Part shown: piece by piece, positions 11,121 through 22,033 of the stretch | Layout of the letters: every line of letters starts with the position of its first letter | How positions within the stretch are numbered: position 1 is the stretch's first letter | Assembly: GCA_021234155.1 (NCBI GenBank) | Contig: JAJEKV010000149.1 | Location: forward strand, 62,001-126,000 | DNA length: 64,000 nt | Reading direction: 5' to 3' | Source of the DNA: Isoetes taiwanensis | Taxonomy: Eukaryota; Streptophyta; Lycopodiopsida; Isoetales; Isoetaceae | Translations under genes and position numbers: made by a program | The notes under the pieces: generated by a model | Databases searched by the model: none | Seen by the model: the letters and a program-made list of their open reading frames with translations, nothing else | Told to the model about the DNA's origin: nothing

Positions 11121-11170
11121 AAGAGAAATGTTCGCGGCGGCCGCAAGGCCGCCGCGATAAATTTCTTGTA
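11121..11170. repeat. GC-rich foldback repeat, copy 1
   Basis: A near-palindrome of 50 bp: the GC core CGCGGCGGCC, loop GCAA, then GGCCGCCGCG, extended on both sides by AT-rich arms (GAAATGTT and ATAAATTTC). The same block recurs in inverse orientation at 13701-13748 with only the loop changed. It could form a very stable hairpin. Confidence 0.75.
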
Positions 11171-11920
11171 TTCTATAAGGGAAGATAGATCAATCGGATA
11201 AAACTTAAAAGAAAATGGCATATAGTTGGACCAAAGTGGTACGACAATAAACTCCTCCTCTTGACTAGTGGTGTACTTGGATCATTAGAGTGAGACATGG
11301 TCCATCGGTAAATGTCAGACGTGGGCATGTTATAGCTAGCCTTAAATGGCAAAAAATCCGTTGAGTCCACAAAAACACCGTGTTTTTGGCAGGGCTATAA
11401 TATGTCAAAAACACGAATATACCACGGATATGCCGGTGGCTATAACATGTTCCGATATATACGGGGCTCAAGACATGGTTGGCAATGTTACCGTCCAGCT
11501 AAAACCCTCAACGTATTCTTGTACACCAAGTTAATAAAACTCTTACAGCCTGAGCCTATACAATAAAGATTTTGGATGATCGAGGAAGCCTATAACTCTA
11601 TATGATGCCGAGAAATATACGTCAGAACGAATTAAGAGCCGCTGCCGGGAAAGCGAAAGAAGCTTGAAAAACACTGTGCTGTAGGACGCCTCATAAACAA
11701 TCTGAAGCCAGGGGATCTGCTGTGATGCTAAATCTCTTCCATCTGTATAGAGGAAGCATGTTGTATTATGGGCAGGACATTGAAGGGGCGGGCCGCGGGG
11801 CAGGCATTAAACGAAGAGCCATGCTGTCGAATCTCGTGAACAGAGCTGAAGCATAGACGGAGAAGCTTCGATCGGGTCTACAAAAGGGAAGGCAGGGGCG
11901 AGCTTGGGTTCAAAGCAGCG

Positions 11921-12994
11921 ATGGCGATTCCGAAGCATTCCGGCGTATTGCTGTTGGCAATGCTGTGTATTGGAAATGTAGCATATGCGAGGGATTTGAA
12001 GCTCGGGCCCCAGTTCAGCTACTATGGAGGCAGCGGAGGAGATGCAACTCCAAGCTCCGGCTCCGGCAGCCAGACGCCCAGTTCCGGCAGCCCGAGCTCC
12101 GGCTATGGCAGCCCAACGCCCAGCTCCGGCAGCAGCCCAACGCCTAGTTCCGGCAGCAGCCCAAGTTCCGGCAGCCCAAGTCCAAGTTCCGGTAGCCCAA
12201 GCTCTGGCTATGGCAGCCCAAGTTCTGGCAGTTCCGGCCACCATGGTTCCGGTTCAGGCTCCGGGGCTCCACCGGCTTACGGCGGTGCACATGGAGCTCC
12301 GACCGGCGGTAGCCCGCCCCAGGATTCTGGCTCTGGACCGGTCTCTTCCGGTGGGAGCTGTGGTTCTAGCTCTGGAAGCCCCGGTGGCTCGGATTCTAGC
12401 GGGTCTCCAAGTTCCGGGGGATCGCCCAGTTCTGGGAGTTCTCCAGTGTTCCAAACTCCCGGCTCTGGTTCTGGATCGCCCACTTCTGGGGGGTCACATG
12501 GATCCCATGGTTCTGGAGGATCCCATGGTTCTGGACACGGATCCCCTAGTTCTGGAGGATCCCCCCTTGGTAGTGGTTCCCCCTCTTCTGGAGGATCCCC
12601 TGGCAGTTCTGGAGGATCCCCTGATGCTGGTGGATCCCCCTCTTCTGGAGGCGGATCCCCCTGTAGTTCTGGAGGATCCCCCGATGCTGGTGGATCCCCC
12701 TCTTCTGGAGGCGGATCCCCCGGTAGTTCTTCAGGATCCCCTAACGCTGGTGGATCCCCCTCTTCTGGCGGATCCCCCAATGTTTGCGGATCCCCTGGCA
12801 GTTCTGGAGGATCTCCTGATTCTAGTGGCGTCCCTAGCACCCCTTCCTCTGGTGGAGGTGTCTATGGTGGTGGTAGCCCTTCTAGTGGTTCCTCCCCTTC
12901 ATCTGGTGGTGGTGGCTATGGTGGTGGTAGCCCTTCTAGTGGCTCCTCTCCTTCATCTCCTGATGCTAGTTCTGCCCCAGGTTCTGGCTACTAG
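11921..12994 (+). CDS. Secreted Ser/Gly/Pro-rich repeat protein (cell-wall type)
   Basis: 357 codons. The start ATG opens a signal peptide: MAIPKHSG, hydrophobic VLLLAMLCIGNV and a likely cut after AYA. The rest is almost entirely Gly, Ser and Pro in units such as GSPSSG, GGSPDAGG and SSGSSP, with few aromatic residues (YGGGSP near the end). Isolated Ser-Pro pairs in a secreted plant protein suggest hydroxyproline O-glycosylation as in arabinogalactan-like proteins, so a wall or matrix role is likely, but no named family fits exactly. No GPI-type hydrophobic tail follows; the protein ends PGSGY. There is no intron. The other long frames over the same DNA are by-products of the repeat. A clear TATA box was not found. 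Confidence 0.75.
   Translation: MAIPKHSGVLLLAMLCIGNVAYARDLKLGPQFSYYGGSGGDATPSSGSGSQTPSSGSPSSGYGSPTPSSGSSPTPSSGSSPSSGSPSPSSGSPSSGYGSPSSGSSGHHGSGSGSGAPPAYGGAHGAPTGGSPPQDSGSGPVSSGGSCGSSSGSPGGSDSSGSPSSGGSPSSGSSPVFQTPGSGSGSPTSGGSHGSHGSGGSHGSGHGSPSSGGSPLGSGSPSSGGSPGSSGGSPDAGGSPSSGGGSPCSSGGSPDAGGSPSSGGGSPGSSSGSPNAGGSPSSGGSPNVCGSPGSSGGSPDSSGVPSTPSSGGGVYGGGSPSSGSSPSSGGGGYGGGSPSSGSSPSSPDASSAPGSGY
12580..12810 (+). repeat. Coding minisatellite inside the Ser/Gly/Pro gene
   Basis: Tandem copies of a unit of about 60 bp built on GGATCCCCC and TCTTCTGGAGG encode SPSSGGGSP / SPDAGGSP blocks. Neighbouring copies are nearly identical, which suggests recent slippage or unequal exchange, so length differences between alleles are likely. 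Confidence 0.7.
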
Positions 12995-13084
12995 GCCTTT
13001 TTTGTTCTCCTTTGTATGTAATGAGCTCCTGCATTAATGGCTTAAGGTTTGTTTTGCCTATGTATGTTGGATCATAATATATGA

Positions 13085-13110
13085 CTAGTAACAATGCTCG
13101 GCGTTGCTGG
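13085..13110 (-). other. Helitron 3' terminus (hairpin + CTAG)
   Basis: On the minus strand: GCCCAGCAACGCCGAGC, seven bases, CTAG, then host T. One hairpin pair is mismatched relative to the perfect version at 25157-25184. Host A is 13084 on the plus strand. Confidence 0.7.
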
Positions 13111-13250
13111 GCATAAGTTGGTAATCTATATGAAGAAAAACTTGTTCAGCTCAAATTCCTTGCCATAAAAATGATATAATTAGGCAAATCCATAAGAAAA
13201 CCTCATTGGTTGTCATGTACTTTAGTAGTTCTAAGTTTAAGCTGTGCTTA

Positions 13251-13407
13251 AAGGCTGAAACCTTTGGGCTTCATTAACTATAAGAATAATAAATGCTAAA
13301 AATATAGGATCAAAAACTAGTGTGGTTAAGGGCTGTTAAAACCTTTGGGCTTCATTAACTATAAGAATAATAAATGCTAGAAATATAAGAATGCAAAAAT
13401 TAGTGTG
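13251..13407 (+). repeat. Tandem duplication, about 80 bp x 2
   Basis: Copy 1 (13251-13327) and copy 2 (13328-13407) share AACCTTTGGGCTTCATTAAC, the phrase TAAGAATAATAAATGCTA and an A-rich end with ACTAGTGTG / TTAGTGTG. There are only a few differences. Confidence 0.8.
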
Positions 13408-13700
13408 CATCATGGAGGTAGGTTTTGCGTCTCTTCGAGATTGTTCTTTTTAACATTGAATTATTCTAGTTTTGCATCATAAGCGGTCGGTTTTGCTTCT
13501 TTTTGTGAACTGTTCGGTTTTGCTTCCTTTGTGATGATTTAAATTCAGTCTGATGGCGCTCTATGTGATGACGGTTTTAGACGTTTGAATGACTTTATAG
13601 TTAGCATAGAAAATTGCCCATATTTGGTGGGCATGCCATGTGTATTGTATCATTTGATGATGTAGTGTACATGTGCTTGCATCGTTGATAACGTTATGTA

Positions 13701-13748
13701 TACAAGAAATTTATCGCGGCGGCCAAGGCCGCCGCGAACATTTCTCTT
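13701..13748. repeat. GC-rich foldback repeat, copy 2
   Basis: Inverse-orientation copy of 11121-11170, with the same AT arms and GC core but the loop reduced by two bases. It lies inside candidate Helitron A, while copy 1 lies outside it. Confidence 0.75.
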
Positions 13749-13749
13749 C

Positions 13750-16700
13750 CCCGGCTTCTCTGTGCTTAAAAAAAGTCATTCAGTAAAGAGGAATATTTGC
13801 AATAAAGCTTTTGCAATTTAATTCATCACTCTCATATTTTTATACATGCCTTCAAGGGGCTTCCTGTTGTTGGTTTAAAAAAATTTGGTTATGCTTATTG
13901 GTTTGATTGACTTAGAACCAAAATGTTCAAGAAATATCTAACATTTTTCTAATCTAACATACTTCTAATACTCTTAGAGGGCACGCCGCTTTATGCTTGA
14001 AGCACACTATAAAAACAGGGCAACCAGACGAAAATGCAAAAGGGAATGTCTTTTAATGGCTAATTTAATTGCTAGTGTTTAGTAAGTTAATTAGCATTGC
14101 AATAAAAACTTAAAAAAAAAGGGTATGGGACCATTGCCACTTGGAAGGACTGGATTGGGTAGGCCAGCAAAACCTCTCCTTGTGCATAATGTGACACAAC
14201 AACGAAAGCCAAATTGATTTGGGAATCTTCATGCTGAGGTGACGGCTCTGGCAACAGGACGCATGGTGGTACGAGGCATAGATGATAGAAAGTTATGAGT
14301 CTAGCCTACTGAACCCAGGGCTGCACTTGGCTGGATCCGATTGGGTGTGCCAAAACTAAGAGAGGAAAACCTATCCAAATCTTCTGGTCCCATTCGGCTC
14401 AACTCTGTTGCCACAAGCAGAACAAAAACAGGAAACAAAAAGGGTTTTATAATCTCCCTGAGCTAAATCGCCTAGTATGATTTTCGAATCGCCGCTTCTC
14501 GCTCCGCCACTCAACTCGCTTTCGCCATAGCCTACGCCTGCTCCGCCATAGCGTCGGATTGATGCGGGTTCATGCATGGAAATCGGGGCGAGTCTATCGG
14601 ATCGAGAAAAAAATCAAAGACAAAATATGCCAAGTATGTTCGAGGAATTGGGGTTAGATGGAGGCGGCGGCTTCTTCGAGAGTAAAAATCGGGGATCAGT
14701 CCGCAGCCGTGGGAGGTTTAACGTCCAGAATCTGATGGGCGACCCTCGAGGAATAAACCGGAAGATCAATTTGAGGCAATGAATGTGGAGGCCAATAACC
14801 GACGAATCTGCCTTTGGTTTCCATAAATCCGTCGTCTTGAAGGAGCACGCCAATCGAAACCCCATGTCCTCCATTATTCATCCCTTCGAATTAAGCAAGG
14901 CCAAGCATTTTGATTTGGATTTAGGATCAAGCCCCGCTACATTGTTAAGTTGCAATCCACGAAGAACCATGGAGTGATCACGAGAGCGGTCGGAATCGAC
15001 CATATTGGAGGCCAATTTGTGGTGCAATTTCCATTTGGAGTCCCGCTCGAGGCCGAGGGCAACCTAATCCGTTCAAATTCATGGCGCCATAGCGGCCGGG
15101 GACTTCGGAAAGAGGCGGGGGAGGGGGGAGGAGGGGTGGATGCAAAGAAATTGGCCGAGGAAGGGAGAGTAGAGGACGGATCATAAACGGAAGCATGAGC
15201 ATGATTGAGCGCAGAAGAATTGAAATTGAGTCCGGCGAGGCCCGATTCAAATCCCTGCAGCCCAAAGTGGGACGGAGAATGGGGGCGGGCCAGAGATCTG
15301 CATGGAGCGCGGAATTGGAAATGAAGAATAATCCGCCAAGCCTAACCCATGCCCGTGATTCAGCCTGTAAGACATCCCAGGTGCATTGATACCCCTGATT
15401 CTTCTTTCATAGACAACATTTGAACTCTTACAGATAGGTAGCAATTGGTGGATGGCATGGGCAAGTCCAGCTGCTGATGGGGAGCCTGCTAAGGCGAGCA
15501 ATATTGTGCTCATTTGTGTATATATGGTGGCCTGGAGATCTGAAAGGCAGATTTTTTTGGTTCCTGTTGCTCCCCAAAATTTGCCACGAATTGCCCGAGC
15601 TTTGATAAAACAAAAAACTCGCACCAATAATTTGGTCGAAAATTTGTGCATAGAGGAGTTGGATTATTGCCCCTGTAAGGCGCAAGGCAGAAGTCCTAGC
15701 TAGATGATTGGCTTGGGCTGTGGCGACGGAGTGCCAGAGCATAGCTTGCCGAGACGCCAGGGACCTTCAGCCCATACTGTTCTGCTTCCTACCTTCCTCG
15801 ATGGAGTTTCATAGCCGTTGCCAGAAGCAAAATACCGAACAGGGCACAGAAACCACCGGATTGTTGGTGGAGGAGGCTATGCATTGCCGTCGGCATAGTT
15901 TGCAGGATCATCTCTTGTCAGGACGAGGCCCCTGCCAGGCGTCCATCAGATCGTCCCAAGAAAAAGACGTGGCAAGAAAATATTAAAGTAGATTGCGGCG
16001 CAGAAAAATTGCAGTGTGACAAAAACAGAAAATGAAAATATGAAACTGCATTATATATGTGTAGATATGGTTGAGAATGTATAAAACTTTACAACGAGCA
16101 AAACCCATATGTGCAAGTTTTGAACTTGAATAGTAGATTAATGTGATTGGTTTTAGCTTTGTTAATGCCTTTTCAAATGTGCCTGTAGTTTATTTATGTA
16201 GTGCAATACCCCCATATGTATATGTTAATATTTAACTAAAAAACAATGCAATAGAAAGTTTTTATGAAGAGATCTTCATAATAAAGCATGTTATTTAAAA
16301 TATGTATATAAGTTTAGTCTTCTCTATACCGCCCAGCCTAAGGCGCTAAGCCTAGGCCCCTTCAGGGGCTAGCATCAAGCAACAGCAAGCCTGGAGTCCA
16401 TACAGACCCGAGCGAGTTCAGCATCAAGGCGGGAAGGAGGAGGGGGTTTTTCCATCACCATGATTTCGGAACTGTGAGGGTTTAGCATCACCGTGATTTA
16501 GGAATCAGGCGGGCTAGCATCCAGCTTCAGGGAGCATCGGCCAAATTGCACCAGCACATGATGGGCTCTTCACGTTTCGACTGCAGCGCCAACTTTTGAG
16601 TATCGAGGTGATAGCACCAAGCCATAGAAGCAGCACATCTAGCCATAGAAGCAGTACATCACGACGACAGCAGCAACAGCTCAGGGGGCAACGTATCGGC

Positions 16701-17050
16701 CTCAAGCGATTCATGAATTCGCCTGCTTTATAGCAACCTGCAGATTCAGCAAAAGTCTTCAGCCCAATTCAAGCCGGTTTGATTTGGCCCCTCTGCCAGA
16801 ATCAGGTTTGGATTGTGTTATTATTTTAGATTGTTGGGGTATTTGCTATTATCAGCTCAATAGCTGCCCTTGTCCACGGCAAAAACCAGCCTGCCATATT
16901 AGACTTGAACCAGGATTCCTTTAGGCCCAGGAAGGTTACGTCAGCTTAATCCAGCTTAGCAAGTGGCAGGCTCGCTTGGAAGGTTTTACGCCATTGACCA
17001 GACGAGCTCGGTGTAAAGATTCTAGCACACCCAGTGGGGATCTTCTAAAG
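13750..17050. other. Helitron A interior without a recognised gene
   Basis: Short open frames at 14576-14782, 14950-15186 and 15452-15703 (+) look semi-coding, but I recognise no domain. GC content rises between 14.3 and 15.9 kb compared with the flanks, which could reflect captured genic DNA. Nothing further can be supported. Confidence 0.35.
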
Positions 17051-17053
17051 TAG

Positions 17054-18035
17054 TTCCTTGAAATTAGAGATAAACTGTGCCCAAATCTCTCAGCAGCAGA
17101 ACATGATATGCTATCTCCTGCATTGGAACAGACAATGTTTGCCCCTACTGTTATGATAGAAGCTCAGCAATTCCTTCAAATATTGATTACGCTTTCTTCC
17201 AAGACCCTGCCAAATTGTCCTATAGAGCCGCCACCCCCTCCCAGGCCGCAGTGCAGAGATAGCAGTATACAAACGGATCTAGAACTAGACAGGCCAAAAT
17301 GCACGGAGACTGATCTAGGGCCGGACATGAGCACAGATGCCAGTACTCAGACAGTTCCAGCCTCATGCAAGGATACCATAATGACTGATGTACAGATAAC
17401 TCCAGGTTCAGTCACAGATTTTCACAAGCACGGGGAGCAGGTCCCATCATCAATAGCTGATCCTGAGCAAGATAGAGGCCTCAATCTGCGCATAATGGGG
17501 CTACCTGAAACAGACTCTTGCTCAGATGCTGAACAAGCTGCAAATTTTTTCACCGATATCATGCACATTCAACATCCTAGTATTGTCATTGCCCGGCAAA
17601 TTGGGGCCCAGAGACTGGACCGACCTCATCACATAGTCGTACACTTCAGCACCTCTCAGAACAGATTATACGTGCTCCAGCACGACAGCCATTTGAAGAA
17701 TACTAGTTTCTCTGTTCAGAAGGATCTCTCCCCTGTACATTTAACTAGGCGACGGGGGGAGTTGTGTAAAGTCCGAGAGGCTCGGATGCAGAACAAATGG
17801 GCAGTGTACAGAGGGGGCACGACTATCATTCGCGACCACTGACCTGAGAACCCTTGGCTGGGATATGCATAGTGTCTTATTAGTTAGCTTTTTTTGTTAT
17901 TTCTTTCATGTTTTGTTACATGGCTTTGTCTCCATGCTGTGCTTTGTTTAGGCTTAGGCCTTTTTGTTCTGTTGGGGGCTCAACGATAAAAAAAGTCTGC
18001 CTGCCTGCCGTCTGTCTGTCTGTCTGTCTGTCTGT
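17054..18035 (+). mobile_element. ORF1-only LINE (HAL-like) with (TCTG)n tail
   Basis: An L1 ORF1-like reading frame (17108-17842) is followed after about 150 bp by CAACGATAAAA (17981-17991) and a (CTGC)n/(TCTG)n tail (17995-18035). There is no room for an ORF2 between the ORF1 stop and the tail. Either an internal deletion or an ORF1-only retroposon, like the half-L1 elements of mammals, would give this. The open frame extends back to a stop at 17051-17053; the true 5' end of the element is unknown. Confidence 0.65.
17108..17842 (+). CDS. LINE ORF1-like RNA-binding protein
   Basis: 244 codons. The N-terminal half is low complexity and acidic, rich in Thr/Asp and proline, with a possible helix at the start. 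The C-terminal half has the L1 ORF1 plan: LNLRIMGLPE (beta strand of the RRM-like core), a helix with AANFFTDIM, ARQIGAQRLDRPHHIVVHF, then LYVLQHDSHLK, FSVQKDLSP and a basic helix RRRGELCKVREARMQ, ending in a small C-terminal fold with YRGGTTIIRD. In the family this chaperones the element RNA. The frame is uninterrupted, which is unusual among the elements here. The first Met is at 17108, but the open frame continues upstream to 17054. Confidence 0.7.
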   Translation: MLSPALEQTMFAPTVMIEAQQFLQILITLSSKTLPNCPIEPPPPPRPQCRDSSIQTDLELDRPKCTETDLGPDMSTDASTQTVPASCKDTIMTDVQITPGSVTDFHKHGEQVPSSIADPEQDRGLNLRIMGLPETDSCSDAEQAANFFTDIMHIQHPSIVIARQIGAQRLDRPHHIVVHFSTSQNRLYVLQHDSHLKNTSFSVQKDLSPVHLTRRRGELCKVREARMQNKWAVYRGGTTIIRDH

Positions 18036-18059
18036 GCATATACGTCTAATTCATATGTT

Positions 18060-18310
18060 CATAAGTGTTATCTTGATCCATAAGGCCTAATAACAATCCA
18101 TGCATCCAAGTTGAGTTAAAGTGTTATCTTGATTTATAAGGCCTAAGAACAATACATGTACCCACCCTAAAATTCAATCGTCTAAGTTGAAGTTAAGTGT
18201 TCAAATTAAGTGCTATAAAAATCCATGTTTTCAAGTTGAAATTAAGGTTATCATACTTGCATTTGTATGGCAAATATGTTGGGGTGTTTAGCAAATATGT
18301 TGGGGTATGA
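18060..18310 (+). repeat. Degenerate short tandem repeats
   Basis: GTGTTATCTTGAT..ATAAGGCCTAA occurs at about 18066-18090 and again at 18120-18147. AGCAAATATGTTGGGGT is duplicated at about 18270-18307. The copies are imperfect. No gene is seen. Confidence 0.55.
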
Positions 18311-18784
18311 CACTCCTGATTCAACACAATTAGCTCTTGTTTCAAAACAGCTGATCTTTTGATACTTAAATAAAATATTCTTGCAATCTCCAGGTATAAT
18401 GTGACCAAATGTCCTTGACTCCACCTTCAACATAAGGAAATTGTATTCGAATGACAAGCCAAATTTTTGCACGTGAAATATGAGCAAATAGTTGAATTTT
18501 GTGCAACCACACTCCCGACACGAATTTATAAGTGTATTCCCTAAACAATGCAGCTACCAAGAAGATATGATACTTTCTAGCTAGGTTTTTTTGCATTAGA
18601 CAGGCTCTAAGGATAGTGATTTAGAATTCAATTGGTAAAATACCCACATCAAACATTGTTTGAAACAATTGGAAAACCTAATGAACATATCCACTCAGCA
18701 CAACACAAATGTTGTACTCCATGAGATTGCAGCATGTTCAAACATAATTAAAATGCTCTCCAACTGCTCTCAACACTTCCACAT

Positions 18785-19560
18785 TTAGTATACATGTTGC
18801 TGGGGGCATTTCCAACTGTAGCAACTATTTGTTGCATAACATGCTATAGTCTTAATCTGCGAAGCCCCTTTATAGAAAGCCATATTATATACAGAATTTG
18901 CCTTGAAAAAATAAGAACATACATGATGCTCAATCCAAATCTCTTCCTCATTTGATAAATCCAATTCGATCATCCTGAAAAATCCCCCGTCTTAGCTTAA
19001 ACCAATGACTTTCAGTTGACTAAGCTTTTCCAGAGTCCCAAAAAGTTGCATGCTTGCAATGAGGTCCAACTTGTGTAGCATTGTTCCAATAGTGGGTACA
19101 ATTGAGCTCCTCAACCTGTTAACAAAAAGATTCAAAACCTTTAAACTCACCAAAAACCTGTGTTAAAATGCTCCAAGATAACATTTGTGTGAAAGGTCTA
19201 GTTCCAAAATTCTATTATGAGAAAGAATGAGCATTTGAAGCCTTGCACTTGAGCCACTACTATCAAATTGTATTGGCAAAGTACCAAGAAAAAAAATGGT
19301 GCCATAAATATTGTCATGGTAGGATGCCGATTTTGCCAAAATCTGAGTGGAAGAGAGAGTACTGTACTTGAACAAATTTAGAGAGGACATAATGTTGATA
19401 CGCCTGAGCCACTGCTATCAAACTACATTGACACAGTACCAAGATAAAAATGGTGCCAGAATACCTATTTTGCCAAAGTCTAGAGTGGAAGAGAGAGTAC
19501 TGTTGGACAAATTTAGACAGGACTTAATGTTGGAAGTTACTCACCATGAAGGAATGGGAA
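18785..19560 (-). pseudogene. Leucine-rich repeat protein relic with internal duplication
   Basis: Minus-strand frames show LRR spacing: LGTLPIQF, ARLQMLILSHNRILELDLS (about 19170-19290), then VLNLFVNRL and MIELDLSNEE (18950-18973) after frame changes. A block of roughly 150 bp (about 19330-19390 and 19420-19560) is tandemly repeated and includes the phrase for STLSSTQI / STLSSTLDFGKIG. Plant LRR proteins are receptor kinases, receptor-like proteins or NLRs, but no kinase or NB-ARC remains here, so the type cannot be told. Several stops and frame changes show a dead copy. Confidence 0.45.
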
Positions 19561-19569
19561 TTTAAATTT

Positions 19570-20940
19570 GTTGGAAGAAAGATCAGCACACCACCCAGGT
19601 GGTTTAGGATTCCCGACTTTGACATTTTGGATGTGCTCTGAAGATGGTGTTGTTTTTATCTGCCCGCAAAGCAACAAAGGGAGGTCTGCCATCATGCATC
19701 ACCTAGAAGCTTCTAACTTTTTCGTTTGGTATTTGCGGGCGGTATTTCTGGCATGGTTTGGCCAAGATTTCGGCTGTGTATTGTATAGAAAAATGTATGT
19801 GAAGCGTATTTTTTAGCTGATTTGAGCTGCTTGTTGGCCGGTGAATGTAGGATTCCAAAATCAGCTCTGAGCATGTGTTTTTTTTTTGCTGGTGTCTATG
19901 CATGGTTTGAGGATAGAAGGATAAGAATACATCCTCCTTGCTTTTTTCAGCAGAGGCGACAACGGATCCCAGCGAGGCAGACAGGCAAGGGTTCCGGCAA
20001 GGCCTATGGCAGATGAAGCCCACGCTCTTCTGAATCATAGTCCCGGTTCTGGTGAGCATTGGTGAGCCCTGGTGTCGTGGAAGAGGACTGACCCAGGATT
20101 CCGGTCCAGGATGATTCAGACAGTTCAAAGTGTTGGATTCAGCTCAGGGTTGGTTAGGGCAATAGCCCAGGATCCATTATGGCGATAAAAATCTGCCATG
20201 AGTATGAAAACATGCAAAAGGTCGATTGAAAATGCCATGAGTATGAAGACATGCAGGCGGGTGATTCAAAAGCTCTGCCGATTGCAGCCGATTCAGCCGA
20301 GTAGCATTGCCAAGTAGCACATCCAAATATCGCACCATTGGCGTGTTAGTGGCAGGGAGATTTTTCGTCGAAAATTTAATGGCCTTCTTCGTTGTCTGTT
20401 GATTTGTGGCTGTAGCTGCTTCTTGAAATTAGAGCCGTAGCTACTTCTTCAAATTAGATGAATGAGGCATGGAGGTCCGAATCCTCCACCCCTAGTGTCG
20501 GCAGCTATGTTTGTGTCTTCAATGGCCTGGTGTGTGAAGATTTGCAAAGATTCTGCCATTTTTCCATTCAAACTCAGATTACTAAGCTAGATTGACATAC
20601 AATGGGAAATGCTGATTTGAAAGTGTGGTGATGCTATCCACAAGCCGAAATCATTTTGATAGAGCAAAGCTGCTGTGGTTTAGGCCAAGGTTGATTTTCG
20701 GGAACAGAGCATGCACTCATACCTTAGTTATATTTTGATTTCCAGGAGCAGAACGCTCGTTCATACCGTGGTTTATATTCTGGCAAGGGCCTTTTTATCT
20801 GGACCATAGGATTGGTCATGCATTTTTTCTGGCGAAATGTTGATATTCGTGGATCTAGAACAATCCCACGAATATACTGGCAACCAACAGCTCACGGTCA
20901 ACGTTACAAAAAAAATCCATAAGGAAGAAAAGATTACGAA
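19570..20940. other. Helitron A interior, nothing recognised
   Basis: Small open frames only. A tRNA T-arm-like motif (GGAGG, loop TCCGAAT, CCTCC; 20471-20487) is isolated and has no matching acceptor or anticodon arm. Confidence 0.35.
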
Positions 20941-20944
20941 TAAC

Positions 20945-21053
20945 GAATAGTTTCAGCAATGGGCCACCTATTAGGGAGCTCGCCCATGCTACACAAGTCC
21001 AGGGGCCTTACGGCACAAGGGACATTAATGTATTCTATTCTATTCTATTCTAT
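20945..21053 (+). repeat. Retroposon 3' end with (TTCTA)n tail
   Basis: GCCCATGCTACACAAGTCCAG, GGCCTT, a short spacer and then (TTCTA)n at 21031-21053. The same phrase with the same tail occurs on the minus strand at 49231-49312, so this is a dispersed family. No coding part is left. Confidence 0.65.
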
Positions 21054-21421
21054 AATTTATCGCCATTTTTTGCAGATCTGACTTTACTAAGCAGCTCGTT
21101 TAAATTTTGCATATCTAAGCTCGAGATTCATGTGAATATATCTTCTGATATCCTTAACCCATTCCCTGATTGGCATTTCCTTTGCTTTGTCCAGCAAAAC
21201 CTGATAAACATGACCGTTTGCATTAGAAGGAAATGGGACCACCTACCGGAAGCAGAGCTAGGCAGATCCGAGATATGGCGCCATAGCTACAGCTTATAAC
21301 TTTTTGTTTTAGGGTAAATAAGGATGAGTTTTTTTGTCAAATCTCGACCGTTTAACTTTTAAGTAAAATCTGAGCCCTCAAATTTAGGGTGTGGTTCACG
21401 ACCCACCCTATAACATTATAA

Positions 21422-22033
21422 CAGGGATAGGTTCAATCGTTGTAACGCTTTGGCCGGGAATACGATTATGAATTGTATGTGTCCACATATTTTGTCTTAA
21501 TATAAAACAAAAAATACCCACTAAAAATTTTGTCGGAAGATTTGAAAGTGTGGCTGAACCTTCACAATTCAGCGTCGAAATAAATAGTAAAAGGCTCTGG
21601 TTTGGCGATAATTTTTTTTTTTTTTGCGGGGGGGCGCACTGAAACCTTCTATTTTATTTTGATTTGAAAAAATTCAGCGCTTCTGTTCAGAAGGTTCAGC
21701 GTCTGTGAATTTCAAAAAAAAAAAGGATTTTTATTTTTTTTTTGAATTTGAAATTCAAATTTTGGAATCATTATACAAAGCGTCGCGAATACCGGCAACA
21801 GACTAAATAAAGGTTTCAGCGTGTCTGCCAACGAAGGAAAAATTTTTACGAATGTGCGACGCCGTTTTTGCTGGTTCACAGACGCCAAAATTCAGCGACC
21901 CATGCGACACAAGTCGTCTGTGAAATTTTTTTTGGCGGAGGTTTATATCGTTAAATATTATTTTATTAAAAAACATTATTTTTGACTTTATCGTCGGGGA
22001 ATTTTGATTTTGTACGTATAGAACCTATCCCTG
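21422..22033. mobile_element. hAT-type non-autonomous element
   Basis: Terminal inverted repeats CAGGGATAGGTTC (21422-21434) and GAACCTATCCCTG (22021-22033) are flanked by a perfect 8-bp direct repeat CATTATAA (21414-21421 and 22034-22041). An 8-bp duplication with CAGGG-type ends is the hAT signature. At 612 bp, with no transposase fragment seen, it is a MITE-like passenger. Removing it together with one duplication restores a continuous Helitron 5' end. Confidence 0.9.

Noticed and set aside
11807-13037. Long alternative frames over the Ser/Gly/Pro gene (12024-13037 +, 12277-12840 -, 11807-12244 -)
   Set aside because: By-products of the GC-rich coding repeat. Only the 11921 frame starts with a signal peptide and has a coherent composition to its stop.
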